A DNA stretch of 64,000 bases from Herbihabitans rhizosphaerae (lineage in GTDB: Bacteria > Actinomycetota > Actinomycetes > Mycobacteriales > Pseudonocardiaceae): assembly GCF_004216555.1 (NCBI RefSeq), contig NZ_SGWQ01000001.1, positions 248,001 to 312,000 of the forward strand, read 5' to 3'. Of this stretch, positions 35,081 to 44,215 are shown in pieces (the stretch's first letter is position 1; each line of letters starts with the position of its first letter). A program made the translations under genes and the position numbers. The notes under the pieces were generated by a model, which made no database searches, had not been told where the DNA came from, and saw nothing but the letters and a program-made list of their open reading frames with translations.

Positions 35081-35577
35081 CGTTCGGCCTGCTTGCGCAT
35101 CAGCTCCTCGACCGGGCTCGGCAGGGTCGTCTCGAAGTCGATCATCTTCGCCCACGTCGGGGTCACGACGACGCGCACCATGCTCTCGTAGAGCGCGCGG
35201 ACCCCGACCTCCCATTCGGCCCGCTGCTCGGGTGTCATCGTGTAGGTGCCGCTCATCTCCATGTACTCGTCCGGGATGCCGTCCACGGTGTCCAACTCGA
35301 CCTGTCCACGGATGAGCAGGATCTTGGGCGGGTGCACCTCGGTGTCGATGGTCAGGGCGACCGTCGGGTTCTGGCGCAGGGCGTGCAGCTTCGGGGCGTT
35401 CGTCGGCGTGCACAACACGATCGTCGACCCGTTCCAGTGGAACCCGATCGGGATCGACCGGGGTGTGCCGTCCTTGGCGACGTATGCCAGGCGGGTGATG
35501 TCACGGGCCAGCATTTCCTGGCTCAGCGGACGGTTCAGCACCTCGTTGATCTCGTCCTGCGTCATTGTCTTCGTCAT
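35068..35577 (-). CDS. Pyridoxamine 5'-phosphate oxidase-like FMN-binding protein
   Basis: A 169-residue split-barrel protein of the PPOX/FMN- or F420-binding group. It has ARDITRLAYVAKDGTPRSIPIGFHWNGSTIVL, KLHALRQNPTVALTID and a PPKILLIRGQVEL strand. Actinobacterial relatives bind F420, FMN or heme-breakdown products, so the cofactor cannot be fixed. The ATG at 35577 follows GGGGGAGGG. It converges on the Lrp-type gene. Confidence 0.85.
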   Translation of the reverse strand: MTKTMTQDEINEVLNRPLSQEMLARDITRLAYVAKDGTPRSIPIGFHWNGSTIVLCTPTNAPKLHALRQNPTVALTIDTEVHPPKILLIRGQVELDTVDGIPDEYMEMSGTYTMTPEQRAEWEVGVRALYESMVRVVVTPTWAKMIDFETTLPSPVEELMRKQAERQRA

Positions 35578-35687
35578 GCGATCACCCTCCCCCGGCCAGT
35601 GCGCATGCGTCTAATGCCAGCATTCTCGCTGATTCATAATCGGACTTGATACATGCGACTGTCGGTGTGACCAGGCACCATGATGAG

Positions 35688-37208
35688 GTGCTGTTCGCCG
35701 ATGTCGTCGCCACGTCGGCCTCGGTCGCCGCGACGCGGTCGAGGTTGGCCAAGGTCACCGCGCTGGTCGAGTTGCTGCGCCGGGCCGAGCCGGGCGAGAT
35801 CCAGCCGGTCGTCGCGTTCCTCGCCGGTGCGCCCCGACAGGGCCGCACCGGCACCGGCTGGCGCACGCTCGTCGCGCTCGACCGCACCCCGGCCGACCAA
35901 CCGTCGCTGACGGTGTCCGATGTGGACAGTGCACTGGACGCGCTGGCGCGCACCAGCGGCAAGGGTTCCGCGCAGCAGCGTGCCGACATTCTCACCAAGC
36001 TGCACGACACGGCAACCGTTGCGGAGCAACGATTTCTGCTCCGGCTGCTCACCGGCGAGCTGCGGCAGGGCGCGCTGGAAGGCGTCATGCTGGACGCGAT
36101 CGCCTCCGCCGCCGAACTGCCCGGCGACACGGTGCGGCGCGCGTTCATGCTGTCCGGCCGGCTCCCGGAGACCGCCGAGGCCGCGCTGACCGAGGGCGCG
36201 GAGGCGCTCGCCGCGTTCCGCCTCACACTGGGCCGCCCGGTGCGCCCGATGCTCGCCTCGCCGGCCAAGTCGCTCGCCGGCGCGCTCGGCGACCTGCCGT
36301 CCCGCATCGTCGAGTACAAGCTGGACGGCGCGCGCATCCAGGTACACAAGGACGGCGACGAGGTACACATCTACACCCGCACGTTGCGCGAGATCACCGA
36401 CAGCGTGCCCGAACTGGTCCAGCTCGTGCGCGATTTACCCTGCGCGTCGGTGGTGCTCGACGGCGAGACACTGGCGCTCAACGACGACGGCCGCCCGCGC
36501 CCGTTCCAGGAGACCATGAGCCGCTTCGGCAGCACGGCCGACGAGCAGGTGCGCGCGCTGCTGCTGCGCCCGTACTTCTTCGACTGCCTGTACCTGGACG
36601 GCACCGACCTGATCGACGCGCCGCTGCGCGAGCGGAACGAGGCGCTGACCCGCACGGTCGGCGAGCACGTGATCCCGGGTGCCGTGCGGCCCACCGTCGA
36701 GGAGACCGACGAGTTGCTGAGCGCCGCGCTGGACGCCGGACACGAAGGTGTGGTGGTCAAGTCGCTGGACAGCCCGTACGCGGCCGGGCGGCGCGGCAAG
36801 GCGTGGCAGAAGGTCAAACCCGTGCACACGCTGGACCTCGTCGTGCTCGGCGCGGAGTGGGGGCACGGCCGGCGCACCGGATTCCTGTCCAACCTGCACC
36901 TCGGCGCGCGCGACCCGGACGGCGGCGAGCCGATCATGGTCGGCAAGACGTTCAAGGGGCTCACCGACGAGCTGCTGCGCTGGCAGACCGACGAGTTCCC
37001 GCGGCACGAGGCCCGGCGCGACGACTGGGCCGTGTACCTGCGGCCGGAGCTGGTCGTGGAGATCGCGCTGGACGGTGCGCAGGTCAGCACGCGGTACCCG
37101 GGTGGCGTGGCGCTGCGGTTCGCGCGGGTGGTGCGCTACCGCCCGGACAAGACGCCGGCCGAGGCGGACACGATCACCGCCGTCCAGGCGTTGCTTCCGG
37201 GCAGGTGA
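35688..37208 (+). CDS. ligB: ATP-dependent DNA ligase LigB-type
   Basis: A roughly 506-residue ATP-dependent DNA ligase that seals nicks, additional to the NAD-dependent LigA. Residues about 1-185 form the DNA-binding domain. The adenylation domain has the nucleophile motif EYKLDGARIQVH (KLDG near residue 211), EGVVVKSLDSPYAAGRRGKAWQKVKP (motifs IV-V) and an OB-fold tail. The length equals mycobacterial LigB (about 507). The GTG at 35688 was chosen from the family N-terminus (LFADVVATSASVAATRSRLAK); TTG 35646 and GTG 35667 are longer options. A DinB-like gene follows 40 bases on. Confidence 0.93.
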   Translation: MLFADVVATSASVAATRSRLAKVTALVELLRRAEPGEIQPVVAFLAGAPRQGRTGTGWRTLVALDRTPADQPSLTVSDVDSALDALARTSGKGSAQQRADILTKLHDTATVAEQRFLLRLLTGELRQGALEGVMLDAIASAAELPGDTVRRAFMLSGRLPETAEAALTEGAEALAAFRLTLGRPVRPMLASPAKSLAGALGDLPSRIVEYKLDGARIQVHKDGDEVHIYTRTLREITDSVPELVQLVRDLPCASVVLDGETLALNDDGRPRPFQETMSRFGSTADEQVRALLLRPYFFDCLYLDGTDLIDAPLRERNEALTRTVGEHVIPGAVRPTVEETDELLSAALDAGHEGVVVKSLDSPYAAGRRGKAWQKVKPVHTLDLVVLGAEWGHGRRTGFLSNLHLGARDPDGGEPIMVGKTFKGLTDELLRWQTDEFPRHEARRDDWAVYLRPELVVEIALDGAQVSTRYPGGVALRFARVVRYRPDKTPAEADTITAVQALLPGR

Positions 37209-37248
37209 GGCTCGGCTTACTCGACGCTCCGCGAGTAAGTTCGTACGA

Positions 37249-37911
37249 ATGAGCAATTCGGATGTCTACGACGCGGCTCGGCGAAGAATCACCGAACTCG
37301 TGACGCACGATTGGGCCGACATCGACGCCGACGTGCCGGCCTGCCCGGGGTGGACCGTGCGGGACGTCATCGCCCATCTGGCCGGCGGGCTCGCCGACTT
37401 CGCGGCGCGGCGGTTCGACGGTGTGGAGACCGGTGAGTGGGGCGAGCGGCAGGTACGCGACCGCCGCGAGCAGAGCATCGAGGACTCGCTCACGGAGTGG
37501 AACAACAACCGCGCGCGGGCCGGCGCGTTGTTCGACAGCCCGATGGGGCCGGTGCTGATCAGCGAGATCGTCCAGCACGAGCACGACATCCGCGGCGCGC
37601 TGAACCGGTCGGGCGCGCGGGACGGCACGGCGGTGCGCGCGGCGCTCACCCGCCCGCTGCAGGAGCTGGACAAGAAGATCAAGACGGCCGAACTGCCCGC
37701 GTTGAAGATCATTCTGGGGCACGGCGAGCGGGTCGTCGGCGACGGCGAACCCGTTGGCACACTGACGGTTTCGTCGTTCGAGATGCTGCGCGCGATCGGC
37801 GGCCGGCGCAGCCGCAAGCAGCTCTCCGAACTGAACTGGGACGTCGATCCGGAGCAGTGGCTGGACGTGCTGCCGCTGTTCGGCAAGCGCGCCGACGACC
37901 TGGCCGAATAG
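37249..37911 (+). CDS. Maleylpyruvate isomerase/DinB-fold protein (TIGR03083 type)
   Basis: A 220-residue actinobacterial protein of the mycothiol-dependent DinB-like four-helix family. Its opening helices carry DADVPACPGWTVRDVIAHLAGGLADF with the conserved W-x-x-x-D-x-x-x-H-L pattern that supplies a metal-binding histidine. QHEHDIRGAL carries further histidines. Members use mycothiol for isomerisation, detoxification or conjugation; the substrate is unknown. It lies downstream of ligB without an obvious link. Confidence 0.84.
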   Translation: MSNSDVYDAARRRITELVTHDWADIDADVPACPGWTVRDVIAHLAGGLADFAARRFDGVETGEWGERQVRDRREQSIEDSLTEWNNNRARAGALFDSPMGPVLISEIVQHEHDIRGALNRSGARDGTAVRAALTRPLQELDKKIKTAELPALKIILGHGERVVGDGEPVGTLTVSSFEMLRAIGGRRSRKQLSELNWDVDPEQWLDVLPLFGKRADDLAE

Positions 37912-37969
37912 TCCACAAAGGACCGTTTGTCACCGGAATCCGATTTGCGGGCGTGGTTAGTGTCGGACC

Positions 37970-38947
37970 GTGACACCCGCAGTCGCCGTCACTGACTTGG
38001 TCAAACGGTACAAGAAGAACCCGAAGCCGGCCGTGGACGGCCTCAGCTTCGAGGTCCGCTCCGGCGAGGTCTTCGGACTGCTCGGCCCGAACGGCGCTGG
38101 CAAGACCACCACCGTTGGCGTGCTGACCACGCTCGTGATCCCCGATTCCGGCTCCGCGACCGTCGAGGGCGTGGACGTCGTCAAGAACCCGACGAAGGCG
38201 CACGAGCTGTTCGCCGTCGTGCCGCAGCGCAACAACCTCGACCGCTCGCTGAACATCCGGCAGAACCTGGTGTTCCACGCGCAGTACCACGGCGTCGGCC
38301 GGGCCGAGCGCAACCGGCTCGCCGACGAGATCCTGGAGCGGATGGGCCTTGCCGACCGGGCCAAGGACAAGATCGATATCGTCTCCGGCGGCCAGGCACA
38401 GCGCGTCATGATCGCCAGGGCGCTGATGCACAGGCCGAAGGTGCTGTTCCTGGACGAGCCGTCCACCGGGCTCGACCCGCAGGCCCGGCTGTTCGTGCAC
38501 GACCGGATCACCGACCTGCGCGCGGACGGCGTGACCGTCGTGCTCACCACGCACGACATGGACGAGGCGGCCAAGCTGTGCGACCGGGTCGGCATCGTCG
38601 ACCACGGCAAGCTGCTCGCACTCGACACCCCGGCCGCGCTCACCAGGAGCCTGCCCGGCAGCACGACGGTCGGCGTGACGGTCAGCCTCGCCGGCGTGCA
38701 GCCCGAGGCTGTCGCCGACGCTCTGTCCACTGTGGACGGTGTGGAGCGGGTCGAGGAGGTTGCCGACGGACCGTCCACTTCGGACTCCGGCCAGTTCCGG
38801 CTCTACACCGAGTCCGAGCCGGCCGTCGCACTTCCGTTGGTACTCAAGGTTCTCAGTGGTTTGAGCTGCGACGTGACCGACCTGTCGATCGGCACGCCGA
38901 GCCTGGAAGACGTGTTCATCCACCTGACCGGAAGGGAACTGCGGTGA
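37970..38947 (+). CDS. ABC transporter ATP-binding protein (DrrA-type)
   Basis: A 325-residue ATPase for an exporter. It has Walker A LLGPNGAGKTTT (near residue 40), a Q-loop VVPQRNNLDRSL, signature VSGGQAQR, Walker B VLFLDEPSTGLDP and switch LTTHDMDE. The C-terminal extension (about 220-325) is typical of DrrA-like drug or glycolipid exporters. The GTG start codon is 58 bases after the previous stop. Its stop overlaps the permease start (GTGA). A GTCCACTGTGGAC palindrome encodes LSTVDG. Confidence 0.93.
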   Translation: MTPAVAVTDLVKRYKKNPKPAVDGLSFEVRSGEVFGLLGPNGAGKTTTVGVLTTLVIPDSGSATVEGVDVVKNPTKAHELFAVVPQRNNLDRSLNIRQNLVFHAQYHGVGRAERNRLADEILERMGLADRAKDKIDIVSGGQAQRVMIARALMHRPKVLFLDEPSTGLDPQARLFVHDRITDLRADGVTVVLTTHDMDEAAKLCDRVGIVDHGKLLALDTPAALTRSLPGSTTVGVTVSLAGVQPEAVADALSTVDGVERVEEVADGPSTSDSGQFRLYTESEPAVALPLVLKVLSGLSCDVTDLSIGTPSLEDVFIHLTGRELR

Positions 38948-39720
38948 ACTCGGTCTCCTTGCGCACCTTCGGCGCCGTGCTCTGGCGCGACGTCTTCGTG
39001 ACCGGGCGCGAAATGCTTCCGTTCCTCGCACAGGTGATCGTGCAGCCGTTCTTCACGCTGTTCATCTTCGGCAAGGTGCTCACCAGTATCGGTTATGTCG
39101 GCGGGAACTACGCCGAGATCCTGCTGCCCGGAATCGTCGCGCTGAACGGATTCCTCGGCGCGCTGCAGAACACCACGATGCCACTGATCATGGAATTCTC
39201 CTGGACGAGGGAAATCGAGGACCGGCTGCTCGCGCCGATCTCGGTGCCACTGGTCGCGGTGGAGAAGATGCTGTTCGGCGCGCTGCGCGGAATCGTGGCC
39301 GCGCTGGTGATGGTGCCGGTCGGATTCCTGATCCTGGACGGTGTTTCCTGGCCTGCGTCGACCTGGCTGCCGATCACCGGAATCGTCGTACTCGGTTCGC
39401 TGGTGGGTGCCGCCATCGGCATGGTGATCGGCACGTCGGTGCCGCCGCAGCGGATCAACATCCTGTTCGCGGTCATTCTGATGCCGCTGATGTTCACCGG
39501 TTCCACGCAGTTCCCGTGGGCGCAGTTGGACCATTTGCGGTGGTTCCAGGTGGTGTGCGCGCTGAATCCGCTCACCTACGTGAGTGAGGCCATGCGCGCG
39601 GAACTGGTGCCACATGTTCCGCACATCCCGATCTGGGTGAGCCTGCTGGTGATCGTGGCGTCCTGCGGTTTGTTCGGCGCACTCGGAATTCGTGGCTTCA
39701 TCCGCCGGGCACTGAACTAA
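38944..39720 (+). CDS. ABC-2 type transporter permease
   Basis: A 258-residue membrane protein with about six transmembrane segments and the ABC-2 motif region, including PGIVALNGFLGALQNTTMPL and the family block LNPLTYVSEAMRAELVP before the last helix. With the upstream ATPase it forms a complete exporter. The substrate is unknown. The end overlaps by four bases the end of a second, convergent ABC permease gene. Confidence 0.92.
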   Translation: MNSVSLRTFGAVLWRDVFVTGREMLPFLAQVIVQPFFTLFIFGKVLTSIGYVGGNYAEILLPGIVALNGFLGALQNTTMPLIMEFSWTREIEDRLLAPISVPLVAVEKMLFGALRGIVAALVMVPVGFLILDGVSWPASTWLPITGIVVLGSLVGAAIGMVIGTSVPPQRINILFAVILMPLMFTGSTQFPWAQLDHLRWFQVVCALNPLTYVSEAMRAELVPHVPHIPIWVSLLVIVASCGLFGALGIRGFIRRALN

Positions 39721-40514
39721 CGACGTCCGGCGATCCGGTACCGGTGCGTCGCGAGCGGCACGACGACGGCCAGCAGCAGGAGCGACCACAGGATCGTCGC
39801 GGCGACCGGGTGCGTCAGCGGCCACACGTCCGACACCGGCGCACCCGGGTTGCCGAACAACTGGCGGCACGCGGCGACGAGCGCGGACACCGGGTTCCAC
39901 TCGGCGATCGTCCGCAGCCAGGACGGCATGCCCTCGGTCGGCACGAACGTGTTCGACAGCATCGTGACCGGAAAGAACAGCGGCGTCAGCCGATCGGCCG
40001 TCTCCTCGTTGCGCACCAACAGTCCCAGCAACACGCCGAGCCAGTTGAACGCGTAGGTGAACAGCAGCAGCACACCGAAGCCGGCCAGGGTGGACCACAG
40101 TCCATTGTGGACACGCCAGCCGACGATCAGCCCCGCGATCGCCATGATCGCCATGCCGACCGCGCCCACCACGAGGTCGGCTCCGGTGTGTCCGAACGGG
40201 ACGGCCGACCGTGCCATCGGCATCGACCGGTAGCGGTCCATCACGCCCTTGCCGTTGTCCGCCGCGACCCTGGCGATCGTGACCATCACGGCGGCCGTGG
40301 CACCCATCGCGAACAATCCCGGCATCAGGAACTCGCGGTAGTTTCCGCCGCCTGGCACGGGAATCGCGCTGCCGAAGATGTACCCGAAGATCACGATCAT
40401 GATCACCGGCGAGATCAGCACACCCACCATTTCCCCCGGCGAGTGCCGCAGGTGCGTCAGGTTGCGTCGCATCACGGTCCAGCCGTCGGCGAGCGCCCAG
40501 CCCATCGCGTTCAT
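39717..40514 (-). CDS. ABC-2 type transporter permease (DrrB-type)
   Basis: A 265-residue DrrB-like permease with about six hydrophobic segments and the motif MPGLFAMGATAAVMVTIARVAADNGKGVMDRYRSMPMARSAV characteristic of daunorubicin-type exporters, then LFFPVTMLSNTFVPTEGMP. Its ATG overlaps the stop of the ATPase gene. It is the second of two exporter systems meeting tail to tail at 39717-39720. Confidence 0.92.
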   Translation of the reverse strand: MNAMGWALADGWTVMRRNLTHLRHSPGEMVGVLISPVIMIVIFGYIFGSAIPVPGGGNYREFLMPGLFAMGATAAVMVTIARVAADNGKGVMDRYRSMPMARSAVPFGHTGADLVVGAVGMAIMAIAGLIVGWRVHNGLWSTLAGFGVLLLFTYAFNWLGVLLGLLVRNEETADRLTPLFFPVTMLSNTFVPTEGMPSWLRTIAEWNPVSALVAACRQLFGNPGAPVSDVWPLTHPVAATILWSLLLLAVVVPLATHRYRIAGRR

Positions 40515-41461
40515 GCCGCGACCTCCTCCTCGGCCGGCTTTCCGGTCAGTGCAAGGAAGACCTCGTCCAGGCTGGGTTCGCGCAGCGCCACGTCCACCGC
40601 GGCGACACCGGCCGCGTCCATCTCGCGTACCGCCGTCAACAACGACACCGCGCGCTCGTGCACCGCGGCGCTCACCGTCGTTCCGTCGACGGTGGGCTCG
40701 TTGCCGGTCAGCCGGGCCAGTGCGGCGGCCGCCGCCGGCGTGTCGTCCACAGTGGACACGACCACGTCCAGCCGGGAGCCGATCACCGCCTTGAGCCGCT
40801 CCGGCGAATCGGAGGCGATCACCCTGCCGTGGTCGACCACGGCGATGTCGTCGGCCAGCCGGTCCGCCTCGTCCAGGTACTGCGTGGTGAGCACGACCGT
40901 GGTGCCGCCGGCGACCAGCTCGCGCACGCTGCTCCAGATCTCGTTGCGGCTGCGGGGATCCAGGCCGGTGGTGGGCTCGTCCAGGAACAGCACCGGCGGC
41001 GCGGTGATCAGGCTCGCGATCAGATCCAGCCGCCGCCGCATCCCGCCGGAGTAGCCGCGCACCAATCGTCCGGCGGCATCGGTCAGGTCGAACCGTTCGA
41101 GCAACTCGTCGGCCCGCGCCTGGGCGCGCCGTTCGCCGAGGTGGTACAGCCGGCCGAACATGACCAGGTTCTCCCGCCCGGTCAGCTTCTCGTCAACGGC
41201 CGCGTGCTGGCCGGCCAGCCCGATCAGCTTCCGCACGCCGTCCGCGTCGCGCACCACGTCCCGCCCCGCGATGCTGGCGCTGCCCTGGTCCGGCACGAGC
41301 AGCGTGCAGAGCACCCGAACGGCGGTCGTCTTGCCGGCGCCGTTCGGCCCGAGCACGCCGCACACGGTCCCCTCGGTCACCCGCAAGTCCAAGCTCCGCA
41401 AGGCTTCCGTCGTGCCGAAGCGCTTGTGCAGCCCCTCGGCGACGACGATCGAGTCCACCAT
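40511..41461 (-). CDS. ABC transporter ATP-binding protein (DrrA-type), TetR-linked
   Basis: A 316-residue ATPase. It has Walker A LGPNGAGKTTAVR, signature YSGGMRRRLDLI, Walker B VLFLDEPTTGLDP and switch LTTQYLDEADRL, and the DrrA-type C-terminal domain ending in PSLDEVFLALTGKPAEEE. The ATG at 41461 follows AGGAGGGG. A divergent TetR gene and two operator-like palindromes lie immediately upstream, so export is probably induced by its substrate. A copy of the GTCCACAGTGGAC palindrome encodes VSTVDD. Confidence 0.93.
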   Translation of the reverse strand: MVDSIVVAEGLHKRFGTTEALRSLDLRVTEGTVCGVLGPNGAGKTTAVRVLCTLLVPDQGSASIAGRDVVRDADGVRKLIGLAGQHAAVDEKLTGRENLVMFGRLYHLGERRAQARADELLERFDLTDAAGRLVRGYSGGMRRRLDLIASLITAPPVLFLDEPTTGLDPRSRNEIWSSVRELVAGGTTVVLTTQYLDEADRLADDIAVVDHGRVIASDSPERLKAVIGSRLDVVVSTVDDTPAAAAALARLTGNEPTVDGTTVSAAVHERAVSLLTAVREMDAAGVAAVDVALREPSLDEVFLALTGKPAEEEVAA

Positions 41462-41471
41462 TTCCCCTCCT

Positions 41472-41520
41472 GTGGGTACGTTGTACGCACAAGCTACGCC
41501 AGTGGGTACGACGTACGCAA
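41472..41520. promoter_or_regulatory. Two TetR operator-like palindromes
   Basis: Two 19-base sites, 41472-41490 and 41502-41520, have the shared form GTGgGTAC-N3-GTACgCAm. The first is a near-perfect palindrome and the second differs at its last base. Their starts are 30 bases apart, about three helical turns. They fill the promoter between the exporter ATPase gene and tetR. Confidence 0.72.
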
Positions 41521-41534
41521 CTAGGATGTCGGCC

Positions 41535-42257
41535 ATGCCGGACAACGACGTGATCATCTGGGCGCGGCCCGAACGGCCCGCGCGCGGCAAGGCACCCGCG
41601 TACAGCCGCGACCAGATCGCCGCCGCCGCGGTGCGCATCGCCGACGCCGACGGCCTGGAGGCGGTCACCATGCGGCGGGTCGCCGCCGAGATCGGCGCCG
41701 GCGCGATGTCGCTGTACCGCTACGTGCGCAACAAGGACGAGTTGCACATGCTGATGGCCGACGTCGTGCTGCCCGACACCCTCGGCGAGCCGCCGGCCGA
41801 CTGGCGAGAGGCCCTGCGCGAATACGCGCGCGGCGTGCGGCGGATCGTGCACGCGCACCCGTGGTTCCCGGTGGTGTCCGCCGAAGTCCAGGTCCCCGGC
41901 CCCAACATGATGCGCGGGCTGGAGTGGCTGATGTCCACTGTGGACGGTCTGGGGCTGGACATCGACGGCATGATGGAAGTCGCGTTCACCGTGCAGATCC
42001 TCGCCATCGGCTTCGCGCAGAACGAGATCGCCGAGGCGCGGGCACTGGCGCGCAGCGGCCTGACGCGCGAGCAGTGGCAGGCCCAGCAGGGGCCCTACGT
42101 CGAGGCCGTGATCAACAGCGGCGAGTTCCCCTACTTCACGCGGATCGTGCACGACGCGCGGATCCCGCACGAAGTCGAGGGCGAGGTGTTCGACCGCGCC
42201 CTCGACCGCGTGCTGAACGGGATCGCCGCCACGCTGCCACGCGGCACGAGGCGCTAG
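41535..42257 (+). CDS. TetR/AcrR family regulator
   Basis: A 240-residue repressor. The N-terminal helix-turn-helix (about 22-68) has YSRDQIAAAAVRIADADGLEAVTMRRVAAEIGAGAMSLYRYVRNKDEL. The ligand domain resembles TetR_C_1-like proteins. It is divergent from the DrrA/DrrB genes with paired operators between, so it probably represses both. An in-frame ATG at 41526 is an alternative start. One palindrome copy encodes MSTVDG. A very strong terminator hairpin follows. Confidence 0.92.
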   Translation: MPDNDVIIWARPERPARGKAPAYSRDQIAAAAVRIADADGLEAVTMRRVAAEIGAGAMSLYRYVRNKDELHMLMADVVLPDTLGEPPADWREALREYARGVRRIVHAHPWFPVVSAEVQVPGPNMMRGLEWLMSTVDGLGLDIDGMMEVAFTVQILAIGFAQNEIAEARALARSGLTREQWQAQQGPYVEAVINSGEFPYFTRIVHDARIPHEVEGEVFDRALDRVLNGIAATLPRGTRR

Positions 42258-42303
42258 CGGCGCACCCATCACCGGGGGTTTGCCGTCGTTGAAGGCGCTC
42301 CGG

Positions 42304-42342
42304 ACCGGGGTTTGGTGGTCTTGAAGACCACCAAACCCCGGT
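42304..42342. terminator. Perfect long terminator hairpin between tetR and phoH
   Basis: Two arms of 19 bases, 42304-42322 and 42324-42342, are exact reverse complements around one central G. Pairing must open to a small loop in practice. It sits between two convergent genes, as expected for a bidirectional terminator. No U-tract. Confidence 0.8.
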
Positions 42343-42348
42343 GCACGG

Positions 42349-43719
42349 TCAGCTGTGGTCCTCCAGCATCTCGGTGACCAGGGCGGCGATCGGTGAGCGT
42401 TCCGAGCGGGTGAGCGTCACGTGCGCGAACAGCGGGTGACCCTTCAACTTCTCGATCACCGCCGCGACGCCGTCGTGCCGGCCGACGCGCAGGTTGTCCC
42501 GCTGCGCGACGTCGTGGGTGAGCACCACCCGCGAGCCGGTGCCCAACCGGGACAGCACGGTCAGCAGCACGTTGCGCTCCAACGACTGCGCCTCGTCCAC
42601 GATCACGAACGACTCGTGCAGCGAGCGTCCCCGGATGTGGGTCAGCGGGAGCACTTCGAGCATGCCGCGGTCGTGCACCTCGTCGATCACCGACTGGCTG
42701 ACCAGGCCGCCGAGCGTGTCGAACACCGCCTGCGCCCAGGGCTGCATCTTCTCGTTCTCCGAGCCGGGCAGGTACCCGAGATCCTGGCCGCCGACCGCGT
42801 ACACCGGCCGGAACACCACGACCTTGCGATGCAGCCGGCGTTCCATGACCGCCTCGAGGCCGGCGCACAGTGCCAGCGCCGACTTGCCGGTGCCGGCCCG
42901 CCCACCGAGTGACACGATGCCGACCTCGTTGTCCAGCAGCAGGTCCAGCGCGATCCGCTGCTCGGCGGACCGCCCGTGCAGGCCGAACGCCTCCCGGTCG
43001 CCGCGCACCAGCCGCACCTGCTTGTCGGCGGTCACCCGGCCGAGTGCGCTGGACGTGCCGGCCATCAGCCGCAGACCGGTGTTGCAGGGCAGCTCGCCGA
43101 CGTCCTCCACGTCGTGCTCGATCAGGTCGACCGTGCCGTCCGCGAACAGCGCGTCCACGGCGTCCTGGGACACCTGCACGTCGGCCATGCCGGTCCAGCC
43201 GGACGGGGTGACCTCCTGGGCGCGGTACTCGTCCGCGTCGAGGCCGACCGCGCCCGCCTTCACCCGCAGCGGGATGTCCTTGGTGACGAGGGTGACGTCG
43301 TGTTTCTCGGCGCCGAGGTTGAGCGCGCAGGCGAGGATCCGCGCGTCGTTGGAGTCGGTGCGGAACCCGGGCGGGAGCACCGACGGATCGGAGTGGTTCA
43401 GCTCGACGTGCAGAGTGCCGCCGGCGTCGCCGATCGGCACCGGCTTGTCGAGCCGGCCGTGCCGCAGCCGAAGGTCGTCCAGCATGCGCAGGGTCTCCCT
43501 GGCGAACCAGCCGAGTTCGGGGTGATGCCGTTTCCCCTCCAGTTCACTGATGACGACCAGTGGGAGCACGACGGAGTGCTCCGCGAAGCGGGTGACCGCC
43601 CACGGGTCGGAGAGCAGCACCGACGTGTCGAGCACGTAGGTGCGACATTGCTTGGACGGGGACGAGGTGGCCGAAGAGCCGGAGGAACGGCTGGTGGTGC
43701 GCCTACGTGAAGCGGTCAC
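42349..43719 (-). CDS. phoH2: PhoH family protein with N-terminal PIN domain (PhoH2)
   Basis: A 456-residue PIN-PhoH fusion, known in mycobacteria as an RNase/RNA-helicase pair. After a basic Ser/Arg tail, the PIN domain (about 25-170) has [20 protein letters not shown] and [13 protein letters not shown] supplying acidic catalytic residues. The PhoH ATPase has P-loop [30 protein letters not shown] and Walker [13 protein letters not shown]. Start GTG 43719 follows GAGGGAG. The roughly 500 bases upstream hold several GC-rich hairpins that may form a structured leader. Confidence 0.93.
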   Translation of the reverse strand: MTASRRRTTSRSSGSSATSSPSKQCRTYVLDTSVLLSDPWAVTRFAEHSVVLPLVVISELEGKRHHPELGWFARETLRMLDDLRLRHGRLDKPVPIGDAGGTLHVELNHSDPSVLPPGFRTDSNDARILACALNLGAEKHDVTLVTKDIPLRVKAGAVGLDADEYRAQEVTPSGWTGMADVQVSQDAVDALFADGTVDLIEHDVEDVGELPCNTGLRLMAGTSSALGRVTADKQVRLVRGDREAFGLHGRSAEQRIALDLLLDNEVGIVSLGGRAGTGKSALALCAGLEAVMERRLHRKVVVFRPVYAVGGQDLGYLPGSENEKMQPWAQAVFDTLGGLVSQSVIDEVHDRGMLEVLPLTHIRGRSLHESFVIVDEAQSLERNVLLTVLSRLGTGSRVVLTHDVAQRDNLRVGRHDGVAAVIEKLKGHPLFAHVTLTRSERSPIAALVTEMLEDHS

Positions 43720-44119
43720 GGCAACTCCCTCGCGAACGCGGCACCACGTCCGCTCCTCGGTGGGCCGGGCACCCACCCTGGCTGGTACGGCACGCCACCA
43801 CCGGGGTCACCGGTGGGGGCATCGCCTCCCACGAGGGCCGGGTGCCGGCCCCCTCGCAACATCCGCCACGACCAGGGCCTCCCGGAACGAGCCGCATCGT
43901 CCACGACCCGTCTACTTCGGAAGCTACCCGGAATCGGCTCACCTTCACAGGCAGCCACACAGGTGATTTCCCGATTCGTCACTCTTCGGACACACGCCGC
44001 CCCCACCGGCCGCCCGCGAGCGGCGGGACCCTAGGGGTTACCTACGGGTCGCGCAAAACCGCACCACTGAACCGAGTGATCTTTCCCGGGAAATGTCCCA
44101 CGATCGGCTTACTAACGGT
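43720..44119. other. Structured intergenic region between phoH2 and a small secreted protein gene
   Basis: No gene is supported here. Inverted repeats include CCACCGG/CCGGTGG (43798-43816) and CGAGGGCCGG paired, with a bulge, to CCGGCCCCCTCG (43832-43856). Both would lie in the phoH2 leader. TTTCCCGGGAAA, a perfect 12-base palindrome, is at 44082-44093 on the side of the secreted-protein gene. No known riboswitch consensus could be assigned with confidence. Confidence 0.45.
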
Positions 44120-44149
44120 GCGTATCCGGCCCGGTACGCGTAAGTTTTT
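44120..44149 (+). terminator. Terminator-like stem with U-tract in the leader of the small secreted protein
   Basis: GCGTA-t-CCG-gcc-CGG-TACGC forms a stem at 44120-44139 with a T bulge, followed by GTAAGTTTTT. This intrinsic-terminator shape with a U-run is unusual for this GC-rich window. It lies 66 bases before the gene it would interrupt, so it may act as an attenuator. Confidence 0.45.
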
Positions 44150-44215
44150 CCAATGAGCGCGCCACGCCAAATCGGCCGCTCGGCAATTGCCTTTCAACAA
44201 AGGAGCGTAATTCAC

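Noticed and set aside
34405-35649. 414-codon plus-strand frame across three genes
   Set aside because: It overlaps DUF2000, Lrp and PPOX genes in wrong frames and shows no family resemblance.
43930-44150. c-di-AMP (ydaO-type) riboswitch before the small secreted protein
   Set aside because: The expected conserved blocks could not be found on either strand; only an attenuator-like stem is supported. A covariance search would decide.
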